Below, in pieces: positions 21,548 through 32,807 of a stretch of 64,000 nucleotides of DNA. Both the position numbers and the translations under genes were made by a program. This stretch comes from Arachis hypogaea (lineage: Eukaryota > Streptophyta > Magnoliopsida > Fabales > Fabaceae), in the NCBI RefSeq assembly GCF_003086295.3, contig NC_092054.1, positions 35,494,393 to 35,558,392 on the forward strand, written 5' to 3'. The stretch's first letter is position 1. Every line of letters begins with the position of its first letter. The notes beneath the pieces are model-generated. The model did no database searches and had not been told where the DNA came from. It saw nothing but the letters and a program-made list of their open reading frames with translations.

Positions 21548-23830
21548 TCACAGATACTCAGAGCATGATGATGGCCTCCCAACACCAAACTTAGAGTTTG
21601 AATGTGGGGGCTCTATTTGACTCTGCATTAAGAGAAGCTTTTCATGCTTCCTTTCCATGGTTACAGAGGGAGATCCTTGAGCTTTAAACACAAGGGAGTC
21701 CTTATTCACGTGAAGGACCAATTCTCCTCTGTCAACATCAATCACAGCTTTTGCTGTGGCTAGGAAGGGTCTGCCTAGGATGATGGATTCATCCATACAC
21801 TTCCCAGTGTCTAGGATTATGAAATCATTAGGGATGTAGTGGCCTTCAACCTTTACCAAGACATCCTCTACAAGTCCATAAGCCTGTTTCCTTGAATTGT
21901 CTGCCATCTCTAATGAGATTTTTGCAGCTTGTACCTCAAGGATCCCTAGCTTCTCCATCACAGAGAGTGGCATGAGGTTTATACTTGACCCCAGGTCATA
22001 CAAAGCCTTCTCAAAAGTCATGGTGCCTATGGTTCAAGGTATTGAGAACTTTCCAGGATCCTGTCTCTTCTGAGATAATCTCTGCCTAGTCAAGTCATCC
22101 AGTTCTTTGGTGAGCAAGGGGGGTTCATCCTCCTAAGTCTCATTACTAAATAACTTGGCATTTAGCTTCATGATTACTCCAAGGTACTTAGCAACTTGCT
22201 CTTCAGTAACATCTTCATCCTCTTCAGAGGATGAATACTCATCAGAGCTCATGAATGGCAGAAGGAAATTCAATGGAATCTCTATGGTCTCTGTATGAGC
22301 CTCAAATTCCCATGGTTCCTCATTAGGGAACTCCTTGGAGGCCAGTAGACGTCCATTGAGGTCTTCCTCAGTGGAAATCGCTACCTTTCCCTCCTCTATG
22401 TATTCGGCCATGTGGGACGTGTTTATGGCCTTGCATTCTCTCTTTGGGTTTTCTTCTGTATTGCTTGGGAGAGTACTGGGAGGAGTTTCAGTAATTCTCT
22501 TACTCAGCTGACCCACTTGTGCCTCCAAATTCCTAATGGAGGACCTTGCTTCAGTCATGAAACTGAGCGTGGTCTTAGATAGATCAGAGACTACAGTTGC
22601 TAAGTCAGAGTGGCTCTGCTTAGAATTCTCTGTCTGTTGCTGAGAAGATGATGGAAAAGGCTTGCTATTGCTAAACCTATTTCTTCCACCATTACTGTTG
22701 TTAAAGCCTTGTTGAGGCCTCTGTTGGTCCTTCCATGAGAGATTTGGATGATTTCTCCATAAAGGATTATAGGTGTTTCCATAGGGTTCTCCCATGTAAT
22801 TCACCTCTTCCATTGCTGGGTTCTCAGGATCATAAGCTTTTTCTTCAGATGAAGCTTCCTTGGTACTGCCTGTTGCTGCTTGCATTCCAGACAGACTCTG
22901 AGAAATCATATTGACTTGCTGAGTCAATACTTTATTCTGAGCCAATATAGTATTCAGAGTATCAATCTCAAGAACTCCTTTCTTCTTATTTGTCCCATTA
23001 TTCACAGGATTCCTATCAGAAGTGTACATGAATTGGTTATTTGCAACCATTTTAATGAGTTCCTGGGCTTCTTCAGGCGTTTTCTTCAGATGAAGAGATC
23101 CTCTAGCAGAGCTATCCAATGACATATTGGACAGTTCAGACAGACCATCATAGAAGATACCTATGATGCTCCATTCTGAAAGCATGTCAGAAGGACACCT
23201 TCTGATTAATTGCTTGTATCTTTCCCAAGCTTCATAGAGGGATTCACCTTCCTTCTATCTGAAGGTCTGGACTTCCACTCTAAGCTTACTCAATTTTTGA
23301 GGTGGAAAGAATTTGGCCAGAAAAGCACTGACCAGCTTTTCCCAAGAGTTCAGGCTTTCCTTAGGTTGTGAATCCAACCATATTCTAGCTCTGTCTCTTA
23401 CAGCAAAGGGAAAAAGCATAAGCTTGTAGACCTCGGGATCAACCCCATTGGTCTTGACAATGTCACAGATTTGCAAAAATTCAGCCAAAAACTGATGAGG
23501 ATCTTCCAATGGAAGTCCGTGAAACTTGCAACTCTATTGCATCAGAGAAACTAATTGAGGCTTAAGCTCAAAGTTGTTTGCTCCAATGGCAGGGATAGAG
23601 ATGCTTCTCCCATAGAGATTGGAGGTTGGTGCAATAAAGTCACCAAGTACCTTCCTTGCATTGTTGGCATTGTTGTTATTTTCGGCTGCCATGTCTTCTT
23701 CTTGTTTGAAAATTTCTGTTAGGTCCTCTCCAAAGAATTGTGCTTTTGCTTCTCTTAGCTTTCTCTTCAAGGTCCTTTCAGGTTCAGGATCAGCTTCAAC
23801 AAGAATGCCTTTGTCTTTGCTCCTGCTCAT
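21548..23830 (-). pseudogene. gag: gag-protease, RT/RNase H/integrase deleted (element H)
   Basis: One frame runs from the ATG at 23830 (MSRSKDKGILVEADPE) to the stop at 21548-21550. It holds a Retrotrans_gag core (LMLFPFAVRDRARIWL, FFPPQKLSKL, about residues 120-215), a long Q/N/S-rich C-terminal gag region, and a retropepsin-like protease with the active-site signature LYDLGSSINLMP (about 21975-22000) and the second conserved block [10 protein letters not shown]. In-frame stops fall at 23534-23536, 23255-23257, 22133-22135 and near 22032; the first two are CAG to TAG changes relative to A. After the protease the frame runs directly into the end-of-pol hairpin region, so RT through integrase is absent as a block. 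Confidence 0.85.
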
Positions 23831-24555
23831 ATGAAAGAGAGAAGAAGAAAGTATGGAATCCTCTATGTCATAGTATAGAGATTCCTTGAGGTGTTAGAGG
23901 AAAAGAAGAATAGAAGGAGAAGGTAGAGAGGAGAGAATTCGAACTTATAGAGAGAGGGAGTCTGAATTGCACATTGAGGAAGAGTGTTAGTCCTTTAAAT
24001 AGAAGAAGGTGAGGAGGGGGAAGAATTTTCGAAAACAAATTTTTAAATAAAACTAAAAATTTTAAATTAAAAAGAATTTGAAATAATTAAAAGAAATTTT
24101 GAAAATTTGGTTGATGATTTTTCAAAATTAAAATTGAGAAAGTAATTAAGTGATTTTGAAATTAGAAATAAAAAAGATATGATTGAAAATCATTTTGAAA
24201 AAGATGTGGTTGAGAAGATAGGGTTTTAAAAAGATATGATTGAAAGGATATGATTGAAAAACAATTTAAAAAAGATTTTATTTTAAGATTAATGACTTGG
24301 CTAACAAGAAATTTAAAAGATATGATTCTAAAATTCAAATATTGAACCTTTCTTAACAAGGAAGAAATTTATGAATCAAATCACTGATTGTTAGTAAGGA
24401 TTTTCGAAAATAGTAAAAGAAAAAAAAATGGAAAGGATTTGATTTTGAAAATATATGATTGAAAAGATATGATTTGAAAAAGATTTGATTTTGAAAAATT
24501 ATGAAAATTTGAAAAAGATTTGAATTAAAAACAAAATCTTTCCTCCTGTACCATC

Positions 24556-24685
24556 CTGGCGTTAAACGCCTAGAATGGTATCCATTCTGGCGTTTAACGC
24601 CCAAAATACTACCTTTTTGGGCATTTAACCTGGCTGGCGTTTAAACGCCAGTTTTCCTTCCTCAGTGGGCATTTTGAACGCCCAG
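24556..24685 (-). repeat. Palindrome array in the leader of H
   Basis: Four to five units, including CTGGCGTTTAAACGCCAG near 24637, inside the gag leader. The co-linear leader of A has none. Confidence 0.75.
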
Positions 24686-25214
24686 CTTTTTCTCTGTAAT
24701 TCCTCTGCTGCATGTTCTGAATCTTCAATTCTCTATATTATTAACTTGAAAAGACATAATTTTGAAATTTTTTTTTTGAATTTTTTAATGATGAGAAACA
24801 ATCAAAATGCAACTAATCATGGAAAACTAAGATCAAATAAACAATGCATGCAAGACACCAAACTTAGAAATTTTCATATTAGAGACACTAACAAATTGAG
24901 AATGCATAAGAAAAACAACAAAACACACAAAACAAGAGAAATTAAAGATCAGAGCAAGGAAATCATCAAGAACAACTTGAAGATTAATGAAGAACTTAAT
25001 TCATACATTCGAAAAATGCAGGGAATTAAATAAAACATGCAGGACACCAAACTTAAAAATTGACACTAGACTTAAACAAGAAACACAAATTATTTTTTAT
25101 TTTTATCATTTTATTTATTTTTTTGTAATTTTTCGAAAATTAATTGGAAAAAGAGAAAATAAGGAATTCAAAATTTTTAATGAGAATTCCAGGAATCATG
25201 CAATGTTAGTCTAA

Positions 25215-25425
25215 AACTCCGGTCCAGGAATTAGACATGGCTTACTAGCCAGCCAAGCTTTCGGTGAAAGCTCCGGTCCAAAACACTAGACATGGCCAAT
25301 GACCAGCCAAGCTTTAGCAAATCATTACATTCAACAGCAAGATTGATAGAAGTCAACAAGCTCTTGTGATGATAAGTTGAAACATCGGTCCAAAAGTTTA
25401 GACATGGTTTCACAACCAACCAGAC
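25215..25425 (-). repeat. Three tandem leader hairpin units (element H)
   Basis: Counterparts of A's units: TGGCT-TACT-AGCCA (25238-25251), TGGCC-AAT-GACCA with one mismatch (25293-25305), and TGGTT-TCAC-AACCA (25405-25418). The third unit shows a double compensatory change. Confidence 0.58.
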
Positions 25426-25601
25426 TTCAACAAATCATCATGAAACTCTAGAATTCGTTCTTAAAAATTCTGAAGACATAAAATAAAAATTTTTTTTCTT
25501 TTTGGAATTTTTCGAAAATAAAAAGTAAAAAGCTTAAACATAAACTAAAATTACCTAATCTGAGCAACAAGATGAACCGTCAGTTGTCCAAACTCGAACA
25601 A

Positions 25602-25665
25602 TCCCCGGCAACGGCGCCAAACACTTGGTTGCGCGGGGATTGTTTATTCCCCGGCAATGGTGCTA
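25602..25665 (-). other. Two tandem tRNA-Asp primer-binding sites (element H)
   Basis: A perfect site (25602-25619) and a degenerate copy (about 25648-25665), both on the element's minus strand, lie about 46 bp apart. The copy nearer the LTR (LTR ends at 25672) is the degenerate one. Confidence 0.7.
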
Positions 25666-25671
25666 AAAACT

Positions 25672-27329
25672 TGGTGCACGAAATTGTGATCTTTGATAAT
25701 GGCGCTGAAAACTTGGTATGCGTGATCGTGATTCACACTTTTATTCACAACTCCAATGCAACTAACCAGCAAGTGCACTGGGTCATCCAAGTAATAAACC
25801 TTACGTGAGTAAGGGTCAATCCCACGGAGATTGTCAGCTTGAAGCAAGCTATGGTCATCTTGTAAATCTCAGTTAGGCGGATTCAAATGGTTATGGAGAA
25901 TTAATGATTAAAATATAAATAAAACATAAAATAGGATAGAGATACTTATGCAATTCATTGGTAGGAATTTCAGATAAGCATATGGAGATGCTTTGTTCCT
26001 TCTAAACCTCTGTTTTCCTATTGCCTTCATCCAATCATTCATACTCCTTTCCATGGCAAGCTGTATGTTGGGTATCACTATTGTCAATGGCTACCTCCCG
26101 TCCTCTCAGTGAAAATGGTCCAAATGTGTTGTCACCACACGGCTAATCAGCTGTTAGTTCTCGATCATGTTGGAATAGGATCCATTAATCCTTTTGCGTC
26201 TGTCACTACGCCCAACACTCGCGAGTTTGAAGCTCGTCACAATCATCCCATCCCAGATCCTACTCGGAATATCATAGACAAGGTTTAGACTTTCCGGATC
26301 TCAAGAATGGCCGCCAATAATTCTAGCCTATACCACGAAGGTTTTAATCTTAGATTAGAAACCCAAGAGATACACATTCAAGCTTGTTTGCATGTAGAAC
26401 GGAAGTGGTTGTCAGGCACGCGTTCATAGGTGAGAATGGTGATGAGTGTCACATAATCATCACATTCATCATGTTCTTGTGTGCGAATGAATATCTTAGA
26501 GAAGAAATAGGCTTGAGTTGAATAGAAAAACAATAGTACTTTGCATTAATTCATGAAGAACAGCAGAGCTCCACACCTTAATCTATGGTGTGTAGAAACT
26601 CCACCATTGAAAATACAAAAGTAATGAAGGTCCAGGCATGTCCGAATGGCCAACCCCCATAAAGGTCTAAGATAGCATAAGACCCATCAAAGATCTCTCT
26701 TTGAATACAATAGCAAAAGGTCCTATTTATAGAGAACTAGTAACCTAGGGTTTACAGAAATGAGTAAATGATGCAGAAATCCACTTCTGGGGCCCACTTG
26801 GTGTGTGCTTGGGCTGAGCATTAAAGCTTTCACATGTAGAGACTTTCTTGGAGTTAAACGTCAGCTTTGGTGCCAGTTTGGGCGTTTAACTCCATCTTTT
26901 ATGCCAGTTCTGGCGTTTTGACGCCAGAATTTTTATGCTGACTTGGAACGCCGGTTTGGGCCACTAAATCTCAAGCAAAGTATGGACTATTATATATTGC
27001 TGGAAATCCCAGAATGTCTACTTTCCAACACAATTGAGAGCAAGCTAATTGGACTTCTGTAGCTCCAGAAAATTTACTTCGAGTGCAAGGAGGTCAGAAT
27101 CCAATAGCATCTGCAGTCCTTTTTCAGCCTCTGAATCAGATTTTTGCTCCGGTCCCTCAATTTCAGTCAGAAAATACCTGAAATCACAAAAAAACACACA
27201 AACTCCTAGTAAAGTCCAGAAATGTGATTTTTATTTAAAAACTAATAAAAATATAACAAAAACTAACTAAAACATACTAAAAACATACTAAAAACAATGC
27301 CAAAAAGCGTATAAATTATCCGCTCATCA
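25672..27329 (-). repeat. 5' LTR of element H
   Basis: 1,658 bp. TATA box at 26724-26731 and palindrome cluster at 26849-26928. Confidence 0.93.
26849..26928 (-). repeat. Palindrome cluster, 5' LTR of H
   Basis: Same three units as in the 3' LTR, with point differences only. Confidence 0.72.
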
Positions 27330-28433
27330 CTATGCACTAAAGAAAAAAGAAAAAAGAATTAGTTGGAAAATGAAAAGAAAGATAAAAGTGTCAGTTGAAA
27401 AATAAAAGTTAGGGAAAAAAGAAAGTTAAATGTCATGTGGATAGCAAGCTTGATTCTTAAGCTATAAAGGTTTTCAAAAAGTTTCAAACAAACAAGCGAT
27501 ATTCAACTCCACACAATGTGCATTATGCTACACATGATCAATTCAAGTCATGTGTAGTGCACGCATTTAATCAAGTAAAGTTTAATTGTCATAAGTGCAT
27601 ATGCACAAGCCAATGATGATGAAATAGATAAGAGTAACAGTAAAACAACATTTTTCATCATCAATGCGATCAATGATAAAAATATAAAATTCAAAGGTTT
27701 GATCATTTAGACACTTTAAAATGCTTACTTCAACGCATTTAGTTGAAATGAATGGAAAATGAGCATTGAAGTAGAAATTCGACCAAAAACCATCAGTAAA
27801 ATCATTGATGCAAATTCAATAACCAATTGGTGCACACGGTCTTATTGACGCATAAAATCGTCAATAGAAAACTTGTATCACTGGTTCATAAAACACAACT
27901 TCACATAAAACAAAATAGCAAGAAATCTTAGCATTTAATAACAAAACAAGAATTTAGGCTACTGGATAGTTGACTAATTGAGCTCAATAAAATCTCAAAG
28001 TAACTTCAGTAATATGCTAAACTTAATTAGGCAACCCTATTGAAAAAAAAATATTGAAAACCAAATCAAACACTTTTCGGCATCAACTCAGCAAGGAACC
28101 ATCATATGAATGCAATAGATAAACAAACGCAATTCAGATATCAATTCACAAGCATCAAACAAAGAAATTCAATTGAGTGGAGTAATAATTTCACAATTCA
28201 ATCTAAAAAACAAGAAAACCATCATCATATAACAAGTTCAAATTCATAAGAATTCAATCCAAACACATTCACTGCAAAAAAATAAACAGACCTAAATCCT
28301 CTAAATACTATGTTCAACCTACCTAACTACCTAAATCAACGAACAGCGTGCAATCTAACAAATCTAATTAATCAAGACTAACTAATTAACAAAATAAAAT
28401 TAAATAGAGCAGAAACAAAGAAATGAAAGTAAC

Positions 28434-28860
28434 CTGGAAATGCAGAACAAAGCAGAGAAGAAAGGGGGAAAGGAGTGGCAAGGATGGAGCTGTTGCAGTG
28501 ATGGCCGGAGGAGGGAAGAAAACAGGGGAGTGCCCTGCAAGTGCTGCCACGGACAGTGGTGAACAGAGAAAGGAGAAATGGAAAAAAGGGAAGAGAAATG
28601 GAAGAAGGAAATGAGGAGAGGGAGTTGGTGGCGGCTATGGACGGCGACAATGGTGGTCGCCAGTGGCGTGAAGGAAGAAATAGGGGTTGATGGATGAAGG
28701 TGTGGTGAGAGGAAGAAGAAGTCAAAGAGGGGAGGAGGTAAAGGATGAACGGTGGCCGGCAGTAACACAAGGGTGGCCAACGGTGGTGCTGGACCGGAGG
28801 TGAAGGGTGATGAAGGTTGCGAGAAAAGGGACGTTGGATAAGAAAGGAACATTGGGGAAG
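28434..28860 (-). other. CT-rich leader exon candidate before ORF2 (element G)
   Basis: On the element strand a pyrimidine-rich stretch starts about 10 nt after TATAAA (28866-28871) and ends at TTTCCAG|GTTACT. It contains an open frame from 28852 that would join in frame to ORF2's ATG after splicing, giving an S/P/L-rich N-terminal extension. D has the same exon position but no in-frame extension, so the coding value is doubtful. Confidence 0.35.
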
Positions 28861-28865
28861 AAGGG

Positions 28866-28871
28866 TTTATA
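28866..28871 (-). promoter_or_regulatory. Putative internal TATA box (element G)
   Basis: TATAAA on the element strand, about 45 nt downstream of the palindrome array and just before the CT-rich leader. Confidence 0.45.
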
Positions 28872-28916
28872 CAAACGCAATTAGGGCATTCACATAAGAT
28901 GGGGTGATTTTGAATT

Positions 28917-29070
28917 CATGCGTACGCATGACTATGGCAATTGGGGAGTGGTGCGTACGCGAGAAATGGTTGCGCACGTGGGGTATTGCCACTGCCCCCT
29001 TATGTCCCGTACGCATGACTCAGTTGAGTATGCGAGATTGGCAAATTTTGTGGATCATGCGTATGCATGA
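28917..29070 (-). repeat. CATGCGTACGCATG palindrome array (element G, internal)
   Basis: Starts with a perfect 14-bp palindrome CATGCGTACGCATG (28917-28930), with degenerate units near 28953, 29010, 29030 and 29056. The same motif type is found in G's LTR. Confidence 0.75.
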
Positions 29071-29381
29071 TGCATGTCTATACACGAATGATTTTTTTTC
29101 TTTTACAACTCAAGCATAGATAATGCTTCTTAACCTACTATTCACATTCTAAAAACAAAGTAAACTCCAAATTAACAATATTTTTAGCTTCTAAAAACTA
29201 TTTAACTATTCAAACATGTAATTCAAAACAAAAATCTATCAAATTAAGCTAACAACTAAGAGAAATACTTACGAGAATGATAAGAAGAAGTGAAGTTTGG
29301 AAGGTTTTAGCATGGTAGGGTGTCTTCCACCTAGTACTTTTAGTTATTGTCCTTAAGTTGGACATTTTGGTGAGCTCCTTG

Positions 29382-30883
29382 TCATGGTGGCTTATGCTTG
29401 AACTCATCTTGAAACATCCACCAATGCTTGGACTTCCAATATGCTCCAAAATTTCCAACTAAGTGTACCAAGCTTTGATGAAGTTGTCAACAAGTTAGGA
29501 GCTCCCAAAGATCCTCTTGTATGCCGAGATCTCAAATCTTGTTCTTACACCCGTCTTCTAATTGATCATCATGATTTCATCCCGGTGATAAGCAAGTAGA
29601 ATTCTCATTCAGGCACTAAACCCTCCTCTTAGACCCAATCAATTGAGCACTATACCAGCCCTTGCACTTAAACCTTGAAGCTTCAACTTTAATGAGCCTT
29701 GATTTACAATGCCAACCACTAATCATCTCTCTTTTACTCTTGATTGCACAAAGAGCCATAAGTTGACCATCCGTCTCAAGCAACCCATATTCAAGTGGAA
29801 TAAGAAAGCTAAAGGATATGAAATTTACCCACTTGAATGATGTAATGGATGATGATGACTTAGAAAGAGATGTTTCCAATTGTCTGCAAGTTCCACCCCC
29901 TTGTGCTCTTCTTGGATTACCTCCACCTCTTGGCAAGCGTCTTCTATTTTTACTTCTCGACAAGGTTCCTCATATTTAATTACTTTCTCACCAACTTCTT
30001 CTAACTCTTCTCCTTCCCTCAAGTCATAACTCGGAGGTTGCGTAAAATCTACGTCAACACCCATTTCGAATTCAACGGGGGAAGGCTCAACAAGATCATC
30101 GAGGGGATTGGTCAGTATGGACAAGAAATCGTTAATGATGGAATTCATTTCCTGATCAATTTCCCTCAATTCTACAACCACTTTTTCTGGTTCAATTATC
30201 TCAACTTCCTTCTTTTGTTGCGATTCTTACTTCAACTCCTCTTCTTCTCCTTGAAGCTCTAAGTTCTCTTTCTTACTACGCTTCTCATTTGAGTCTCCAC
30301 ATTCATCAATGGGAGTGTCTTGATTCCATGAGCGCAATGAAACTAATCGGTTCATAGCTTCAGCCATGGTAGCCATCATGGTTTCCAACCCATTTTGCTC
30401 TTCTTGCTTTTGCAGAAAAGAGTGAAGATCTCTTTGTTCTTGTATTAAAGGTTGAAGAACTTCGTTCAATGAAGGAGGTGGTGAAAAAGAGGGCTCATTT
30501 TTTGGGAGAAAGGTGTCATAATTGGAAGGTGGTTCATATTGGTGAGAGTACTGAGGTGGTGTATATGAAAGTGGTGGTTCTTGGTATGGTTTATATGGTT
30601 GTTAGTATGACGAATATGAGTTATAGGAAGGTGCTTGGTGATAAGATGTGGCTTGTGATAAAGGGTGATAATAATGTTGAGGAGTTGGTTCATATTGTTG
30701 TGCATTATATGATGGATTGTAACCATAACAAACTAGAAGAGGTTATTGCCAAGAAGTTTGTCTATAAGCATATGACTCCTCACTCAATTGATTCCACGAT
30801 CTATGATGCGACCCATCATTGAAACTTTCATTTTCTATAACATAGTTAGAACCAAACTCATAGTCAAAATGGTGAGAATTCAT
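29382..30883 (-). pseudogene. ORF1, gag-position protein of unknown family (element G)
   Basis: ATG at 30883 (MNSHHFDYEFGSN), stop at 29382-29384. Broken by stops and frameshifts into pieces in different frames (about 30227-30469, 29825-30181 and 29616-29963). Conserved blocks match D's ORF1: an acidic segment (VDFTQPPSYD), then SFKWV and LEYGLLETDGQL, then a C-terminal W/H-rich end. No known domain recognised. Confidence 0.7.
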
Positions 30884-31029
30884 AGTGAAAAAGAGAAAGT
30901 AAAGAAAAAAAAGCTAATAACAGACAAATAAAACAAAATCCTAAACCAAAACTAGAAAACAAACAAAAAGCAAACTATACACAATATTCACATATGAACA
31001 AAAACCAATAACAAGCACACATTGCAATT

Positions 31030-31046
31030 CTCTAAAAATGGCGCCA
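31030..31046 (-). other. Degenerate primer-binding site (element G)
   Basis: TGGCGCCA is kept next to the LTR, but the rest has diverged from tRNA-Asp. Confidence 0.6.
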
Positions 31047-31052
31047 AAAACT

Positions 31053-31207
31053 TGACGCAAATCAAACGTCGATTCGGAATTTTCTCAATAAAAGAATCTC
31101 GTTGCAAGCATAGTCCACACCGAAAAATGACTCTCAATCAAAGTTTAATTTTGTTTATCACAAATGCAAACCAATAAAAATACTGAGAATATTAGATCTC
31201 GGGTCGT
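31053..31207 (-). repeat. 5' LTR of element G, first part
   Basis: 155 bp of LTR up to the D insertion at GTCGT. The LTR continues at 41114. Confidence 0.85.
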
Positions 31208-32691
31208 TGATAAACCCATATTTTATGATGTATTTTGTGCTTAGTTTGAGTGATTTATTCAATCCTTCACCCACTTATTCATGTTAATTGCATGGTTTTA
31301 CTTTCCCTTCCTTATTATGTGATGTATGTGAAAAACATGTTTCCTATGCTCTAAAATTAATTATTTCAATTACCTTTATTTCCATTCGATTCCATGATCA
31401 GTGTGTTGAGTAGTTTCAGATCTTCTAAGGTAGGAATGATTCAAAGGATGGAAAGGAAACATACAAAAATGGAAGGAAAGCACAAAACGAAGTCCTTGAA
31501 GAAACTGGCATCCACGCGATCGCATGGACGACGCGATTGCGCGCCAAGTGCGAAGAAGCAGCAACGCGGCTGCATGACTGACACGACCGCGCGCCTTAAG
31601 CAGAACGCATATGACGCGGTCGCATGACTGACGCGACCGCGTGGCAAGGAAAAGCTCCGAACGACGCGACCGCGTGACCCACGCGGACGCGTGACAGAGG
31701 CCACGCACCAGAAATTGCAGAAAACGCTCATAGCGAATTCTGAAGCCCTTTTTGGCCCAAATCCAAGTCCAGAAGGCATAGACCAAAGGTTATGAAGTGA
31801 GGGAATGCATCCATTCAGGAGAGCTCGCCAATTTTCACTTCTCATGTTTTAGATCTAGTTTTGAGAGAGGTTCTCTCCTCTCTCTCTTAGGATTAGGATT
31901 TAGGACTTCTCTTAGTTTTAGGAGTAACTCTTGATCCAGGTTTAATGTTCCTTTACTTTAGTTGATTATTTACTTTTGCAATTTGATTTATGAATTCTTC
32001 TATGTTCCAGATTATTTGAATTAATGTTATTTGAGGTATTCCAGTTTAATATTGCTTTCTCTCATTTATGCTATTATTGCTTTTACTCTGAAGACATCTT
32101 TATTCCAGTAGATTTACTTTTCCCATTTTGGTTTTGGTTAAGAAAGCAGTAACTCAGGAGTTATCTTATCTCAACATAATTGATAACTGTTATCTTTGCT
32201 AATTGAATTGAACTTCAATAATCCCAGCCTTTTCTTAGGAAATAAATAGGATTCGAAGATCAAGATAATTAGTCCCTTGACTTTCCTTTGCTCTAGTAAA
32301 GGTTGACTAAGTGGAATTAAGATTCGACTTTCATTATTGTTGATAAGAATAACTAAGCCTGGACTTCCAATTTCTCATACCTTGCCAAAAGTTTGCTTTA
32401 CAGTATTTGTTTATTTATTTTAAATTGCTATTTAAATCAATTGTCATATTTGTCCCTCATTCTTAAAACCCCCAATTCTACAATCTCCATAACCAATAAT
32501 AAGAACATACTTCCCTGCAGTTCCTTGAGAAGACGACCCGAGATTTGAATACTTCGGTTATCAATTTTTAAGGGGTTTGTTACTTGTGACAACCAAAACG
32601 TTTGCAAGAAAGGTTGATTGCTTGGTTTAGTAACTATACTCACAACGAGAGTTTACTATGACCTCTAAACCATCAATCTTCCGCTCTTTCA
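31208..32691 (+). repeat. 5' LTR of element D
   Basis: 1,484 bp, TGATAAACCC ... CTCTTTCA. U3 palindrome cluster at 31512-31694, followed by a CT-rich stretch near 31860-31890. Confidence 0.95.
31512..31694 (+). repeat. ACGCG-NN-CGCGT palindrome cluster, 5' LTR of D
   Basis: Units include ACGCGATCGCATGG, GACGCGACCGCGTG and CACGCGGACGCGTG at about 25-35 bp spacing. One roughly 50-bp unit more than in the 3' LTR. Confidence 0.82.
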
Positions 32692-32694
32692 AAA

Positions 32695-32712
32695 TGGTGC
32701 CGTTGCTGGGAA
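32695..32712 (+). other. Primer-binding site, tRNA-Asp-like (element D)
   Basis: TGGTGCCGTTGCTGGGAA, three mismatches to the tRNA-Asp complement, 3 nt after the LTR. Confidence 0.78.
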
Positions 32713-32807
32713 ACTGCTAACGTGTGCCTTATTATTGGTTATTCTAAATATTTTTCTTTTGCTTGTTCATTTATTTTTGTTTTTCCTTTTTATTTTTATT
32801 TGCTACC

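Larger units (their letters stand above)
23831..25601 (-). other. 5' leader of element H
   Basis: AT-rich and non-coding, co-linear with A's leader (TTTTCGAAAA palindromes; AAGTTTGGTGTC copies near 24853 and 25040). Unlike A it holds a GGCGTT/AACGCC array at 24556-24685. Confidence 0.7.
16645..27329 (-). mobile_element. Element H: complete gag-protease-ORF2 element lacking RT, RNase H and integrase
   Basis: 10,685 bp, bounded by the 5-bp duplication CTATG (16640-16644 and 27330-27334). LTRs of 1,657 and 1,658 bp are about 95 % alike by eye. Order on the element strand: 5' LTR, PBS, leader, gag-protease, palindrome array, ORF2, 3' UTR, 3' LTR. Without its own RT or integrase it must have been mobilised in trans. 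Confidence 0.93.
16383..28433 (-). other. Candidate intron upstream of ORF2 in element G (interrupted by H)
   Basis: On the element strand a donor-like TTTCCAG|GTTACT (junction 28434/28433) and an acceptor-like TTTTTTAG|GATG (junction 16383/16382) bracket a T-rich stretch of about 1.4 kb once H (16645-27329) is removed. Element D has the same arrangement with the same TTCCAG|GTT and AG|GATG junctions. Inferred from junction sequences only. Confidence 0.4.
27330..31207 (-). mobile_element. Element G, middle segment (5' LTR start, PBS, ORF1, array, leader exon, intron)
   Basis: Resumes after H and runs to the D insertion. 27335-28433 is AT-rich intron-like sequence without a coding signal. 29086-29381 is a non-coding spacer after ORF1. 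Confidence 0.82.

Noticed and set aside
28434..28852. In-frame N-terminal extension of ORF2 in element G after splicing
   Set aside because: D has stops in the corresponding frame, so the in-frame join in G may be chance.
29616..29963. Independent small protein genes between 29249 and 30726
   Set aside because: They are frame-shifted pieces and antisense shadows of one decayed ORF1 of element G.
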